A stretch of 64,000 nt of DNA from Eutrigla gurnardus (lineage: Eukaryota; Chordata; Actinopteri; Perciformes; Triglidae), in assembly GCA_963514095.1 (NCBI GenBank), contig OY741268.1:31791940-31855939 (forward strand), written 5' to 3'. The translations under genes were made by a program, and so were the position numbers. A model generated the notes under the pieces. That model worked only from the letters and a program-made list of their open reading frames with translations, did no database searches and was not told the origin of the DNA. Shown one piece after another: positions 1 through 14,100 of the stretch (within the stretch, counting starts at the first letter, position 1; each line of letters starts with the position of its first letter).

Positions 1-787
1 TTACCAGCTAGTAGTGTAATTAAGCCCTGAGTAGTGCTCTAAGGTTTAATGTTACCAGCTAGTAGTGTAATTAAGCCCTGAGTAGTGCTTTTAGGTTTAA
101 TGTTACCAGCTAGTAGTGTAATTAAGCCCTGAGTAGTGCTCTAAGGTTTAATGTTACCAGCTAGTAGTGTAATTAAGCCCTGAGGAGTGCTTATAGGTTT
201 AATGTTACCAGCTAGTAGTGTAATTAAGCCCTGAGTAGTGCTTATAGGTTTAATGTTACCAGCTAGTAGTGTAATTAAGCCCTGGTTAGTGCTTGTAGGT
301 TCAATGTTACCAGTCAATAGTGTTACTAAGCCCTGAGTAGTGTCTGTAGGTTGAATGTTGCCAGTCAATAGTGTTACTAAGCCCTGAGTAGTGTCTGTAG
401 GTTCAATGTTACCAGGTAGTGGTGTTACTAAGCCCTGAGTAGTGTCTGTAGGTTCAATGCTACCAGGTAGTAGTGTTATTAAGCCCTGAGTAGTGTCTGT
501 AGGTTCAATGCTTCCAGGTAGAAGTGTTATTAAGCCCTGAGTAGTGTCTGTAGGTTCAATGCTACCAGGTAGTAGTGTTATTAAGCCCTGAGTAATGTCT
601 GTAGGTCCAATGCTTCCAGGTAGAAGTGTTATTAAGCCCTGAGTAGTGTCTGTAGGTTCAACCATACAGGTAGTAGTGTTATTAAGCCCTGAGTAGTGCC
701 TGTAGGTTCAACCATACAGGTAGTAGTGTTATTAAGCCCTGAGTAGTGCCTGTAGGTTCAACGTTACCAGGTAGTAATGTTATTGAG
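1..787. repeat. 51-bp minisatellite in slc44a1 intron
   Basis: About 15 head-to-tail copies of a 51-bp unit (core ccagctagtagtgtaatta, then agccctgagtagtg) run from the window edge to about 787. Copies change gradually from 'gctagtagtgtaatt' on the left to 'aggtagtagtgttatt' on the right. Because 51 is divisible by three, the minus strand stays open from 665 to 141 as a 17-residue repeat. It lies upstream of a slc44a1 exon, so it is probably intronic, and the open frame is probably a by-product of the period. Confidence 0.9.
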
Positions 788-1187
788 CCCTGAGTTTTGC
801 TTGTTCAACGTGTACAACTGGAAGTGTCAGAACAGACTCGCCATCACGTCATGATGGTGATGATGTAATGTCTGCATGTGACCTCAGAGTACAGTACCAC
901 AAGCACACTCATACAGTAACAAAGGCAGCTTTAAGTGTGTCGTTGGTGCCACTCGTCTCCGTTAGTCTTCCATCTTGGCTCCTCTGATTCTGTTCATACT
1001 GAACATGAATGGACTCTCTGTCACAGATGAACCAGCTGTTCTCTCATTGTGTCCCTTCATGTACGTACAGTGTTTGTCTTCTACGTCTCAGAAATGACAT
1101 AACACGAAACCATCTGCAAGAAGTTTGTGTTCAGTTTGTTGAAGGGCGATGCTTCTTTCAACTCCAGTTAATAATTCCATTTCATTG

Positions 1188-1704
1188 ATGGTGATGGTGA
1201 TGATGATGATATTAATGGTGATGGTGGTGATGATGATGGTGGTGATTGTAATGATGGTAATGGTGGTGGTGGTGGTAATGATGATGGTGATGATGATGGT
1301 GGTGGTGGTGGTGGTGGTGATGATGATGATGATGATGATAATGATGGTGATAGTGATGATGGTGGTGATGGTGATGATGATGATGATAATGATGGTGGTA
1401 ATGATGGTGATGATGGTGATAGTGATGATGGTGGTGATGGTGGTAATGATGATGATGATGATGATGGTGGTGGTGATGATGGTGGTGATGGTGGTAATGA
1501 TGGTGGTGGTGGTGATGATGATGATAGTGATGGTGATAGTGATGATGGTGGTGGTGATGGTGGTTGTGGTGATGGTGATGATGATGATAATGATGGTGGT
1601 AATGATGATGGTGATGATGATAATGGTGGTGATGATGATGGTGATAGTGATGATGGTGATGGTGAAAATGATGGTGATGATGGTGATAGTGATGATGATG
1701 GTGG

Positions 1705-1735
<31 letters not shown>

Positions 1736-2592
1736 GATGATGATAATGATGGTGGTAATGATGATGGTGATGATGATAATGGTGGTGATGATGATGGTGA
1801 TAGTGATGATGGTGATGGTGATGGTGGTGATGATGATGATGATGATAGTGACGATGATGATAATCGTGGTGATAGTGATGATGGTGATGTGATGGTGGTA
1901 ATGATGATATGATGGTGGTGATGGTGGTGATGATGATAATGATGGTGGTAATGATGATGGTGATAGTGATGATGATGATAATGATGGTGATAGTGATGGT
2001 GGTGATGTGATGGTGATGATGATGGTGGTGATGATGATGATAATGATGGTGATAGTGATGATAGTGATGGTGGTGATGTGATGGTGATGATGATGATGGT
2101 GGTAATGATGATAATGATGGTGGTGATGATGATGGTGATAGTGATGATGGTGATAGTGACGATGATGATAATGGTGGTGACAGTGATGATGGTGATGTGA
2201 TGGTGGTAATGATGATAATGATGGTGGTGATGGTGGTGATGATGATAATGATGGTGGTGATGGTGGTAATGATGATGGTGATAGTGATGATGATGATAAT
2301 GATGGTGATAGTGATGATGGTGATGTGATTGTGGTGATGTGATGGTGGTGATGATGATAATGATGGTGGTGATGGTGGTAATGATGATAATGATGGTGAT
2401 AGTGATGATGGTGATAGTGATGATGGTGATAGTGATGGTGGTGATGGTGATGTAGGTGATGATGGTGGTGATGGTGATAGTGGTGATGGTGATGGTGATG
2501 ATGGTGGTGATGATGATGATGGTGATAGTGATGATGATAATGATGGTGATAGTGATGATGGTGATAGTGATGATGGTGATGGTGCTGATGTG
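1188..2592. repeat. GAT/GGT-rich simple-sequence array
   Basis: About 1.4 kb of degenerate trinucleotide repeat (gatgatggtgat, ggtgatagtgatgat and similar). It ends about 25 bp before the acceptor of the slc44a1 exon at 2,617, so the branchpoint and pyrimidine tract of that intron sit right against it. The Met/Val-only open frame at 1,149-1,892 is a translation of the repeat and is not a gene. Confidence 0.95.
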
Positions 2593-2616
2593 ATGATTTT
2601 TGTTTTTCTGTTTCAG

Positions 2617-5600
2617 GTTCGGAGTTGTGTTCCTACGAGTTGGCAGGTCATAAATATCCCGGTCTACCTGAGAGGTTCTCTAAATGTCCCAAACTTCCTG
2701 TTCCGCCCAGGTAAGTCCAACAGTTCATAGTAGTCTATGAGTACTAGGGGGGTCTACAGGACTGTCCTCCAAAGGTCCCAGCTCATGAGGTGTAGGAACC
2801 AAAACCTTTAGACCTGGTTTATTATTATTATTATTATATGACACACATAGTTTATTATTATTTATTTATTTATTTATTATTATTAATATCATTATTAGTA
2901 CTACAGAATATACACACCTGGTTTAATATTATTATTGTTATTATTATTATACGACGATGATGATGTTTTATATGATAGATCCAGATTCTCATCGGAGGGA
3001 ATTACTTTTCTGTGTCAGCGTACAGCCTACTGACCACTTTGAATTATGTTTTATATTTATTTTATTTGCTCCCAAGTCCGTTTAACACCGCCGGGATTAC
3101 AGCTGAAAGAATGAGGCTGATATTGTCATAAACCACGTTATAAGAATACATCTCAGCAACACATTCATCTGTAAAAAGTTTTTTATTGCGGGTGGACAGT
3201 GTGAGAGTTAAAGGGGCGAGAGAGAGGGATGACATGATTTAAAAGAGGGCTGCAGGGTGGATTCAAACCCGGGACCGCTGCAGGGAGCCTTGGTACATGG
3301 GGCGGTAACTCTACCGCTGAGCTACCAGTGCAATTAATAAACCAAAATAATCAGTCAGTAGTGTCCTTATGATGGGGCAGTCATACTATATTATATATTT
3401 AACCACTAGTAACAAGTTTTTTGCCAGCTGTCCTTCCTGCATTTGGCAGATGAAACTGTTGCTTTTTGCCTGTATTATATGTTTAACTTCTTCGTATTTC
3501 TGTAAGATTATGGTTTGCTTCTCGTACGTGAAATACGCCGCAGACTGATCCATGTTTGCGATTGGTCAAATGCTGCAAGCCCCACCTCTTTTATGTGCAC
3601 GCGCTCATAGCTGGAAAGGGAAACCCTGGTTGACTTTAGAGTTGATAACTAGCGTCGTGTGACCGCTTATCTCTGATTGCCTTTGTTAGGGTTACTTAAT
3701 TTGGATAACAGAAAGATACCTGGTATGTTGAACTCGCTGAGTAGTTCAGGCCTCTGATCTGTTCCTATTTCGGACCATCTACCAGCGGATGTCAGTTTAG
3801 TCCATGAGGGTTAACGGTCAAGACCTTAAGGGGGACCCTGGGCCTGTGACCCCGGGCCTGTGAGCCCTCTGACCTCTGTGTCTCCTCAGTAAGCCGTTGC
3901 CGGTGTTTAACCGCTGCACGCCGGTGGATATTTCCTGCTACGCCAAGTTTGCGGAGGCGGTGGTGACGTTCGTGGGCGACCATAGCGTCCTACACCGCCT
4001 GATCGCCGGCGTTGCCGCCAGCAAGGAGATCATCATCGGACTTTGTGTGCTCGCTCTGGGTGAGGACCTGGATCGTCATCTGGTTGTGGACCTCTTTGAA
4101 TCTCCATGTTGTCTTCTAATTTAATGTCTCAGTGTTGTCTGTCTCTCAGTCCTCTCCATGATCCTCATGGTCATCATCCGTTACATCTCAGCCGTACTGG
4201 TCTGGATCCTCACCTCGCTGGTCGTCCTCGGGTCCCTCGGTGAGGCCACTTCCTGTTTACATATGTTGATCTGGTTTCCCAGCCTGTCTTTTACTCATGA
4301 CATTTTTCTTCTTGTCCTCTAATGTCTCAGCGGGGACCAGTGTCCTCTGGTGGCTCTACATTGACCACCGGCTGTCTGGGAACCAGACTACCAACGTGAA
4401 GGAGGACGAGGTGGACATCAGAGACGGGGGACAGGCACTGCTGGTCTACGCCGCTGCTGCCACAGTCTTCACTGTAAGAATCTCTTACATTCTTGTCCTA
4501 ATCCAGAACCTGAAACCGGTTTATCACTGTCACCTACCAATGAAATTGGAGGAGCCCCAACATTCTACCTACCAATGGTATGGGAGGGGCCCCAAAAATC
4601 CACCTACCAATGGTATGGGAGGGGCCCAGACGTTCTACCTACCTATGGTCTGGGAGGAACCCAGACGTTCCACCTACCAATGGTATGGGCGGAGTCCCAA
4701 CGTTCCACCTACCAATGGTATGGGAGGAACCCCAACGTTCCACCTACCAATGGTATGGGCGGAGTCCCAGCAATTCACCTACCAATGGTATGGGAGGAAC
4801 CCAGACGTTCCACCTACCAATGGTATGGGAGGAACCCCAACGTTCCACCTACCAATGGTATGGGAGGAACCCAGACGTTCCACCTACCAATGGTATGGGT
4901 GGAGTCCCAACAATCCACCTACCAATGGTATGGGTGGAGCCCCAATGTTCCTAGCCAATCAGAAGCAGGTCAGGTCTCGGCACACTGGAAGTGTGGATCT
5001 AGTGATGTGGTGTTAGCTTGTTAGCAGATTCATGAAACCTGCTGAAGACGTGATCATAGTTGACAGTGACATAGTTGTCCGGTCAGAGTCCGGTCAGAGT
5101 CCGGTCGCAGTTCAACACTGACGGGACAGGTGTCCTGATGATGAGGACACCGTGGGGACAGGTCTCCTCCTCTTCTTCACGTCTTCCTGTCTTCCAGATC
5201 ATCCTGCTGCTGTTGATGCTGTTCATGAGAAAGCGCGTGGCTTTGACCATCGCTCTGTTCCACGTCGCGGGAAAGGTCTTCATCCACCTGCCCCTCCTCA
5301 CCCTGCAGCCCTTCGTCACCTTCCTGGCCTTGCTGCTCTTCTGGGTCTACTGGATTCTGGTCCTGCTCTTCCTGGGGACCAGTGGTCAGTTTGAACCTCA
5401 TCGAAATAAAGACATGTTTCTTTCCTTTTAAAAGTATTATATTATCCTTCGGGCCGGGACTTTAACGCGTTAATTAAGATTCATTAATTACACAAACATT
5501 AACATGTTAAAAAAATGTACGCATTTTAATCGCACTTATTTTTGAACCGCGAAACCTTTCTGACTGGATGAGTTTCAGGCGGACCGATTACGACTGGTTC

Positions 5601-8600
5601 ACACCTGCCGCTTCTCACTAGGGATGTCCCGATCCAGCTTTTTGCACTTCCGATCCGATACCGATATTGTAGCTTTAAGTATCGGCTGATACCGATACCG
5701 GCCGATCCAAGCATGTATTAAAGATTAAAGATGCCGGTTGATGGAAATGATCCAAAATTAGGGGCTGGAAAAATATGTCTGGAAAATGATGAGCATCACA
5801 TTAATAGCTACAGATACTGTAAAACAACGACATGAGTGCATATATTGTCTTATTTTATCAAGTAAAATATAAGTTATAGGTTTACTCAACAGCCTGATAG
5901 TTCATAGAAATTCAGGTAGAAATAGGTTAACTCAGAGTTCCACATGTTATCAAAAACAATCCTCCCCCCCACAGGGGGTCCCTTGCTTTGCATTCACACT
6001 GCTCCAGCCCAAACGGGCTTTAGCCCGTACACACCTCATCACGTCCTAATACTACACACACAATATGGCTTGATGTTGTTTTGAAGGAGTGCATATATTT
6101 ATCGACACTCGACCTGCATCAGCGCATGTGCGCACGAGCGGATCTGTGCGAGCAGGCAGCGCGGAAGCCGGTCCGGTTCCGGTAGAAAGCGACATCGTGG
6201 TGGTTTAACGAGGCGGAACGGCATCAGAACAACATCAAGCGCGTAAAGTACACGAAGAAGAACGTAGCGGGAGTGCGCGGCGAGGATTGTTGTGGCTGCG
6301 CGTCTTGCGGAGCAAGTCTACTGTGCTGCGCGGAGGCGCTCCTAATGTAAATGATTATTGATTTATGAATGAATTGATAGGTGGCTTATTTTTGGCATAT
6401 TGATTGTATGGCCTGTATAATGGTAGGGGAAACACTGGACATGCACACAAGTCCGTCTTGTTGTTGTTTAGTGGATGCTGGACAGGTCGCGAGGTGTGCG
6501 CTAGGTGTGCTGGAAAACGCGGACCGGACTTTGGGGAAAACCGGAAAAAAACTGGAATGGATTACTACATCGGTGCGCTGGAAAACACGGACCGGAGTTT
6601 TGAAAAAAAAAAACTGGATCGGGAGTCCGGATCGGGATTTTCCCGTGCAGGCCGATCCGATATCGATATGCATTTTTTGCTAATATCGGCGGCCGATCCG
6701 ATCCAAATATCGGATCGGGACATCCCTACTTCTCACTGTTCTCAGGTCAAATATTTATATGCGATTAAAATGCGATTAATTTCGATTAATTAATTACAAA
6801 GCCTCTAATTAATTAGATTTTTTTTTTAATCGAGTCCCGGCCCCAAATTATCCTTTTAATAGTATAACTATTATTATTACAACTACTATTATTATTATTA
6901 TTATTATTGATATAAGTGGGTGAATATTCCTCAGCCTTCCTTGGTGTTTTGGTTTTGACTGAAGCCTCGTTCACATACGTCTCCACTCGTCCATCTCTGA
7001 GCGACAGCTGTCAATGGATGTGAATGTGTTCTAGCGGAATGTGGTCAGGACAGGCGATGCGATGTGGGCGGGGACGGAGAGAAAATAACTTGAACTTTCT
7101 GCGATGCGAGTGAAGCGAGTACCAATCAGAATGTAGAATAGAGATGATTGACAGTTGACGTCAACAGAGAGTTGCCGCTTGAACTCCCCGCCGGCGGGAG
7201 TTAATTTTTTTGCCAGCGAGTAGAATTCAGTGTGAAAGCGAGTAGCGACGCATGTGAATGGGGCTATACGCGCCGTTAAACTCGCCAGCTGAGGGGGGGT
7301 CGGCGCGGGGGACGCCTTGCCATGGCAACGGGGGAAAACAGAACGTTGATGAGCCAAACCAGCCGCGAGGATTTCCCCTTACAATAAGCGCTGCTGCCCT
7401 CCTGTTTAGGCCTATCCGCTAGTTAAGTCCATTTGCCTTGATAAAATAATGTTGGGCGAACATCGAGACTATGGCGGCCTAAATTAGACTATGGCGGTGC
7501 GCCATCGTCTCCTCAAAGTGTGGGAAACACCACTTCCCGTTTGTCTTCTCTTTGTCGTCAGAGCCCTGTTTCGCTTGTTTTCCCGCATTTAAGTCAAGTA
7601 GCCTACGTCTGGCGTCAAGCGGGACTGGCGGGGAATTACGGGTTCAAAACGCAATTAATTGCAATTCATTTATTTTAATCGAGTAATTTCTTATTGACAA
7701 TTAATCCCTAATGTGTACTATATATAGTACACATGTACAGTATATATATACAGTGTTGGGCACGTTACTTTGAAAAAGTAATTAGTTATAGTTACTAGTT
7801 ACTTCTCCCAAAAAGTAACTGAGTTACTAACTGAGTTACTCCACTATAAAAGTAACTAGTTACCAGTAAAAGTAACTATTGCGTTACTTTTTCGTTTCTC
7901 GCCCCCGTAACCCCCCCCCCCCCCCCCCCTAGCCCCCACCTTCTCAGAGCATGTTTCATAAGCCAGATGAATAGAGTGCACGACAACAAAGACAAGTACC
8001 TGCACAGAGGTTTGCTTTTATTGTAACTCAATGTAAACGACAGCGGATGGACATACACTTCTCAAAATACCGTAGATGACCAAATAATCGCCCGCGTGCA
8101 AATACGCGCCTGTGCTATAGCCGCCGGGGGTCCGACCTCATTTGGCATAATAAACGCCGGTTCAATTAAACGCCCGGGCGATTAAGTGTTTACCATAGTC
8201 TTGCACAGAAAACAAAAGTTTTTTTTTAACAGCACTTCACCGGCTCTCACCTCTTCTGTCAGTCAGCCCCTCCTCTCGCGCTCTCTCTCTCTCTCGCATG
8301 CAGGCGCGCGCACACACACACACACACAGACACACACAGGCGCGCTAGACTGAGGGATATAGGGATATAGATAAATGCGCTAATGTACAGTGTTGAAATT
8401 ACCGCGATCGACCCCCCCTTCCGTTATCATTCATAACACTGCTGATCAGCTCCCTGTGTCGCGGTAACACAGACAAACTGTCTTTGTATTTATTGTCTGA
8501 TGTCAATAAAGATGCGTCAGGGGGAAAAAGTAGTTTTGTTCCAGTGGTGCTATGGTGAGCTCCTTGTTCTTTGCATGATGGTCTGGTGCTGCTCATTGCA

Positions 8601-8925
8601 AAAATAAATTGTAGCCTGTTGCAAATACGCGCCTGGTTCTTATAAACGCCTGGGCTCCAAGTCGATTTAGCATATTAAACGCCCGGGCTACTAAATGGTC
8701 ATCTACGGTATCTCATCCTCCCTTCTCTCATGACAACACGCGCACGAGTCCTATCATGAAGTTAAAAAAAAGTTCATTGTGCGACTTGAGTAACGTGCAG
8801 TAACGGGGTGTCGGCAATGATAACGGCGTTATAGTGACAGTCAAAGTAATTAGTTAGATTACTCGTTACTGAAAAAAGTAACGGCGTTAGTAACGCCGTT
8901 TATTTCAACGCCGTTATTCCCATCA

Positions 8926-8969
<44 letters not shown>

Positions 8970-11091
8970 CTAAAGTAAGTAAGTATTGATCATAACCATG
9001 TACAGTGGTGGTTGGTGGTTACACAGAACTGATTCAGGACGTCCAACTAATCAATAATCGGAACCATTAGCCTGCTGATCAATCAATAATCTGAGTTATT
9101 ATTGGCTGACGTGACTCAACATCACCCAAAGCATTATGGGAACTGTAGTGTGGTTTGACATGGAGCTGAGTTTGTGTGTGTGTGTGGTTCTGCAGGGAAC
9201 CCAGTCCAGAATGAGGAGACGGGTCTCACAGAGTTCAGACTGACCGGTCCTCTACAGTACCTGACCTGGTACCACGCAGTGGGTCTGGTTTGGATCACAG
9301 AGTTCATCCTGGCCTGCCAGCAGATGACTGTGGCCGGAGCCGTGGTCACCTACTACTTCACCAGGTGAGTCCACCCCATCAGGTGAGTCCACCCCACCAG
9401 GTGAGTCCACCCCACCAGGTGAGTCCACCTCACCAGGTGAGTCCGAGTTAGCTTTGGACTTGAGCCGTGAACCAGATTAATGTGAACTTTGTGTTTCAGG
9501 GACAAGAACCGGCTCCCGGTGACCCCGATCCTGTCGTCAGTCCTGAGGCTAGTCCGGTATCACCTGGGAACGGTTGCTAAGGGAGCCTTCATCATCACGC
9601 TGGTCAAGATCCCCCGACTCTTCCTCATGTACATCCACAACCAGCTGAAGGGAAAGGTATTGGTCTGATTATTGATCTGATTATTGATCTGATTATTGGT
9701 CTTATTATTGATCTGATTATTGATCTCAGTATTGATCTGATTATTGGTCTTATTATTGATCTGATTATTGATCTCAGTGTTGATCTGATTATTGGTCTGA
9801 GTATTGATCTGATTATTGATCTCAGTATTGGTCTGCTTATTGGTCTGAGTATTGATCTGATTATTGGTCTGAGTATTGATCTGATTATTGATCTCAGTAT
9901 TGATCTGAGTATTGATCTGATTATTGGTCTAAGTATTGGTCTGATTATTGATCTGATTATTGGACTGAGTATTGATCTGATTATTGGTCTAAGTATTGAT
10001 CTGATTATTGATCTCAGTATTGATCTGATTATTGGTCTGAGTATTGATCTGATTATTGGTCTAAGTATTGGTCTGATTATTGATCTGATTATTGGACTGA
10101 GTATTGATCTGATTATTGGTCTAAGTATTGATCTGATTATTGATCTCAGTATTGATCTGATTATTGATCTCAGTATTGATCTGATTATTGGTCTGAGTAT
10201 TGATCTGATTATTGGTCTAAGTATTGGTCTGATTATTGATCTGATTATTGGACTGAGTATTGATCTGATTATTGGTCTAAGTATTGATCTGATTATTGAT
10301 CTCAGTATTGATCTGATTATTGATCTCAGTATTGGTCTGATTATTTATCTGATTATTGGTCTGAGTATTGATCTGATTATTGATCTGATTATTGATCTGA
10401 TTATTGGATTGAGTATTGATCTGATTATTGGTCTAAGTATTGATCTGATTATTGATCTCAGTATTGATCTGATTATTGATCTCAGTATTGGTCTGATTAT
10501 TGATCTGATTATTGATCTGATTATTGATCTGATTATTGATCTCTGATTATTTATCTGATTATTTATCTGATTATTGGTCTGAGTATTGATCTGATAATTG
10601 GTCTGATTATTGATCTGATTATTGATTTCAGTATCGGTCTGCTTATTGAGCTGAGTATTGATCTGATTATTGGTCTGAGTATTGATCTGCTTATTGATGT
10701 GACGTTTTTTCTCTCAGGAGAATGCGTGTGCTCGCTGCCTGCTGAAGACGTGTATCTGCTGTCTGTGGTGTTTGGAGAAGTGCCTCAACTATCTCAATCA
10801 GGTAACAAATGAAAAGTTTGCGTTCTCTAACTCTGATTCTTGTTGTTTTCGTTGTGACCGTCTCACTTGTGGTCTGATTTCCCAGAATGCATATGCAGCC
10901 ACAGCCATCAACAGCACCAGTTTCTGCACGTCTGCACGTGACGCCTTTGTGATCCTGGTGGAAAACGCTCTCCGAGTCGCCACAATCAATGCCGTCGGAG
11001 ACTTTGTGCTCTTCCTAGGAAAGGTGAGCTGACTATGGGTCTGCTCTATGTGAACAACATCTGAAGATTATTTGTAAAAATATGTGAAGAA

Positions 11092-11131
<40 letters not shown>

Positions 11132-14100
11132 TTATATGTATGCGAATATTTCCTGTTTCTTTGATATTTCTTTGAATATTAAATTATTTCCTCAGATCCT
11201 GATCGTATCATCGACAGCGTTCGCCGGCGTCCTCCTCCTCAACTATCAGCGAGACTACGCCGAGTGGCTGCTGCCTCTGATCATCGTGTGTCTCTTCTCC
11301 TTCCTGGTGGCTCACTGCTTCCTGTCCATCTTTGAGATCGTGGTGGACGTCCTATTCCTGTGCTTCGCCATTGACACCAAGTACAACGACGGCACTCCGG
11401 GGAAGGAGTTCTTCATGGACAAAGCTTTGATGGTGAGGACTCAATGTCACATGATGTGTTTACATAACCAATAGCAGTGTGTGAAAGGCACTTCCTGTTG
11501 ACATTTGAGTCTCGCTCATGGACTTTTTGAGCCCTTTCCGTAAATCCGTTTTAGATAAAACATTAAATCCATTACTTGACAGGTCCGTCTGGTCTGGGAG
11601 GATCAGAGTCTGGAAGACATTTACATGAAAACATGCTGTAAAACATGTCAGATAAAAACACTTTTAGATAACAAAGTAAAGTGACATGCAGCGTGATGTC
11701 GCATGTATTTACCATCTCAGACCCTCACAGCCTCTCAGCCATCTCCCAGCTGACCTCAGTTCAGTCCCTGAGGGTTCAGGGCTTAGACCTTAGGGGGCCA
11801 TTGGGATTGGACCTTTAATTTGGACCCTGACTCCTCCCCTTGCACCCTTGCAGGAGTTCGTGGAGAGCAGCCGGCGGTTGGAGCGGGCGGTGGAGCGTGG
11901 GCGGAGCCGGGTGAAGGAGGTGGTGTCGGAGGGGGCGGAGATGAAGCCCATGGTGAGTGACAGCAGAGGAGGCGTGGCCAGGCGGAAGAGCTCGTCATCA
12001 GAGGGGGTGGGGCTGGACGGTGGCGGGGGAGAATGGGAGGAGCTCCAGGAGTTCCAGGTGTACTACCTGCTGGTGGGGGTGCTGGTGGACTGGGTCCTGA
12101 TGGAGCAGAGCGGCTTTGTCCTCTGTCTCAGTGAGGACGTGGTCCTCTTCCTCTGCGTCTACCTGCCCACCTCCACCCTCTTCCTGTTCGTCAGCCTGCT
12201 GCATACACCACCCGCCGCCGCCGCCAGTCCCAAAGTCGCCGCCGCCAGCTAACACATGTGCTAATGGACATGGTGCATGCTAACCGATCCATGCTAACAG
12301 ACATGTGCTAACTGACGCATGCTAACTGGCGCATCCTGTCCTGAGCATGCTGATTGGATGAACACTGATGGGTGTTAACCTGCCTCATGTCCTTCATCAC
12401 TCTCATCGTCTTCATCACTATCCTCGTCTTCATCATTGTCCTCTTCATCACTGTCATCGTCTTCATCACAGCTTTGTTCATGTGTATTTCATTTTTTACT
12501 TTTGTATCTTTATATTGAAACCTTTTTAATGTTATTGTAATGTGACATTATTTTGCAGCTGTTTTTTTGTTTGGCCTTATGTTCTCACCATGGTGCTTTT
12601 AAGGACTCAGCAGATAATCAGATAAATCAGTGATGAAGCTTCAGATTCATGACCATCAAATGTGACTAAGAAAGTCAAAGAGAATCTAAAAATCAAATAT
12701 GGAGGATGTCCAGGTGTCTCCTGAGGTCATGAGCAACTTTTCAGTCTGAAATCAAAAAACATGTGTTTTAAAGCTCTGGTCTACGATTTGAAAGATTTCT
12801 CAAATGAGCCAAAATTGATCCAATAGTAGCCATCCGGTCCACATGGCTGTCGGGGTGAGAGAGAAATCTGACCGGCACCCGCTGCATTTACACCCATAAT
12901 GTTTCATCATTCGTGGCCGTAATAAACACTATTACTGCTTTGTACATGTTGTGGAAGTCCCGGACACACCGGGAAACTAAACGGCGTCCTGCTGAGTTCA
13001 TACCCAGAGGGAATGTTCCCATTCATTGTCTATGTAAGAAGCCGTGCAATGCCGTCGCGGAGCAGCGAGTTTCCAGAGACGGCGCCGCCTCCCGCAACTC
13101 TTGAAAATCTTTTAAACTGAGCGTTGTCGATCTAAAATAAAGACAGATTCAGCAACTGCATCGCTTATTTCTCGCCTAAAATGTTTTCAGAAACACATTT
13201 CACTGAACTACTATCGTAAATTAAGAGGGAGGTGGGAGGCTGCGAGGGGAGAACGATAGAGCTCAGAGGGGGGGATTAAAGAGCACAGAGGGGAGGGGTG
13301 TGTGTGTGTGGCGGGATGCTTTTTTCAAACCTTTCAAATTGTAGACCATAGCTTTAACTGGACTAATTATATTTTGATCATCAGACTACCTGTTAAAGGC
13401 AAATTAAAGCCTGTAAAATGAAAGAAGAAAACATTCATACATAAAATCCAGCATCTTAAATTTATCTTGTGGCCCAAATTTTTGGAATCACTGATGAAGG
13501 AGAATTTAATTTATATGACGTATTATAATGAAAATATATTTTTTTAAGATTTTAACAGAATATGAGTAATAAAAGGTGACAACGGCTCTCAGTCATCAAA
13601 CAAATAAGAACAGACCTTGTGAGATTTCAACATAATTAATAAATACATCCCTGCGACCCTGAATACAGGATAAGCGGTAGACAATGGATGGATGGATGGA
13701 TAATAGATACATTATTGTAATTATTATTAAATGTATGATTAAATTAAACCCATGAGGCATGTATTAAAAATAATACAAATGTGTAAACATGAATAAATAT
13801 AATTTTATTTGTAAATTAAACAAAGCAATTAAATAATATTATATATCATTCATCAGCTGTCAATCATCTTTTTACAATCATCTGTTATCAATCTCCAGCT
13901 GTCACGTTATAGGTTTGAGGTAATAGGTTATAAGTTATAGGTCATAAGTTATAGGTTATGAGTTATAGGTCATAAGTTATAGGTTATGAGTTATAGGTCA
14001 TAAGTTATAGGTTATACGTTATAGGTCATAAGTTATAGGTCATAAGTTATAGGTTATGAGTTATAGGTCATAAGTTATAGGTTATGAGTTATAGGTCATA

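Noticed and set aside
141..665. 174-codon minus-strand frame of 17-residue repeats
   Set aside because: The 51-bp period is divisible by three, so the frame is open by default. It lies in a slc44a1 intron and lacks flanking unique coding sequence.
1149..1892. 247-codon frame of Met/Val/Ile
   Set aside because: It is a direct translation of GAT/GGT simple repeats and has no non-repeat residues beyond the first few.
4297..5016. 239-codon frame extending a slc44a1 exon
   Set aside because: Only 4331-4473 is exon; the rest reads through the donor into the 33/34-bp minisatellite.
7031..7357. 108-codon minus frame in slc44a1 intron
   Set aside because: No family features, and it lies between mobile elements; a chance frame in GC-rich DNA.
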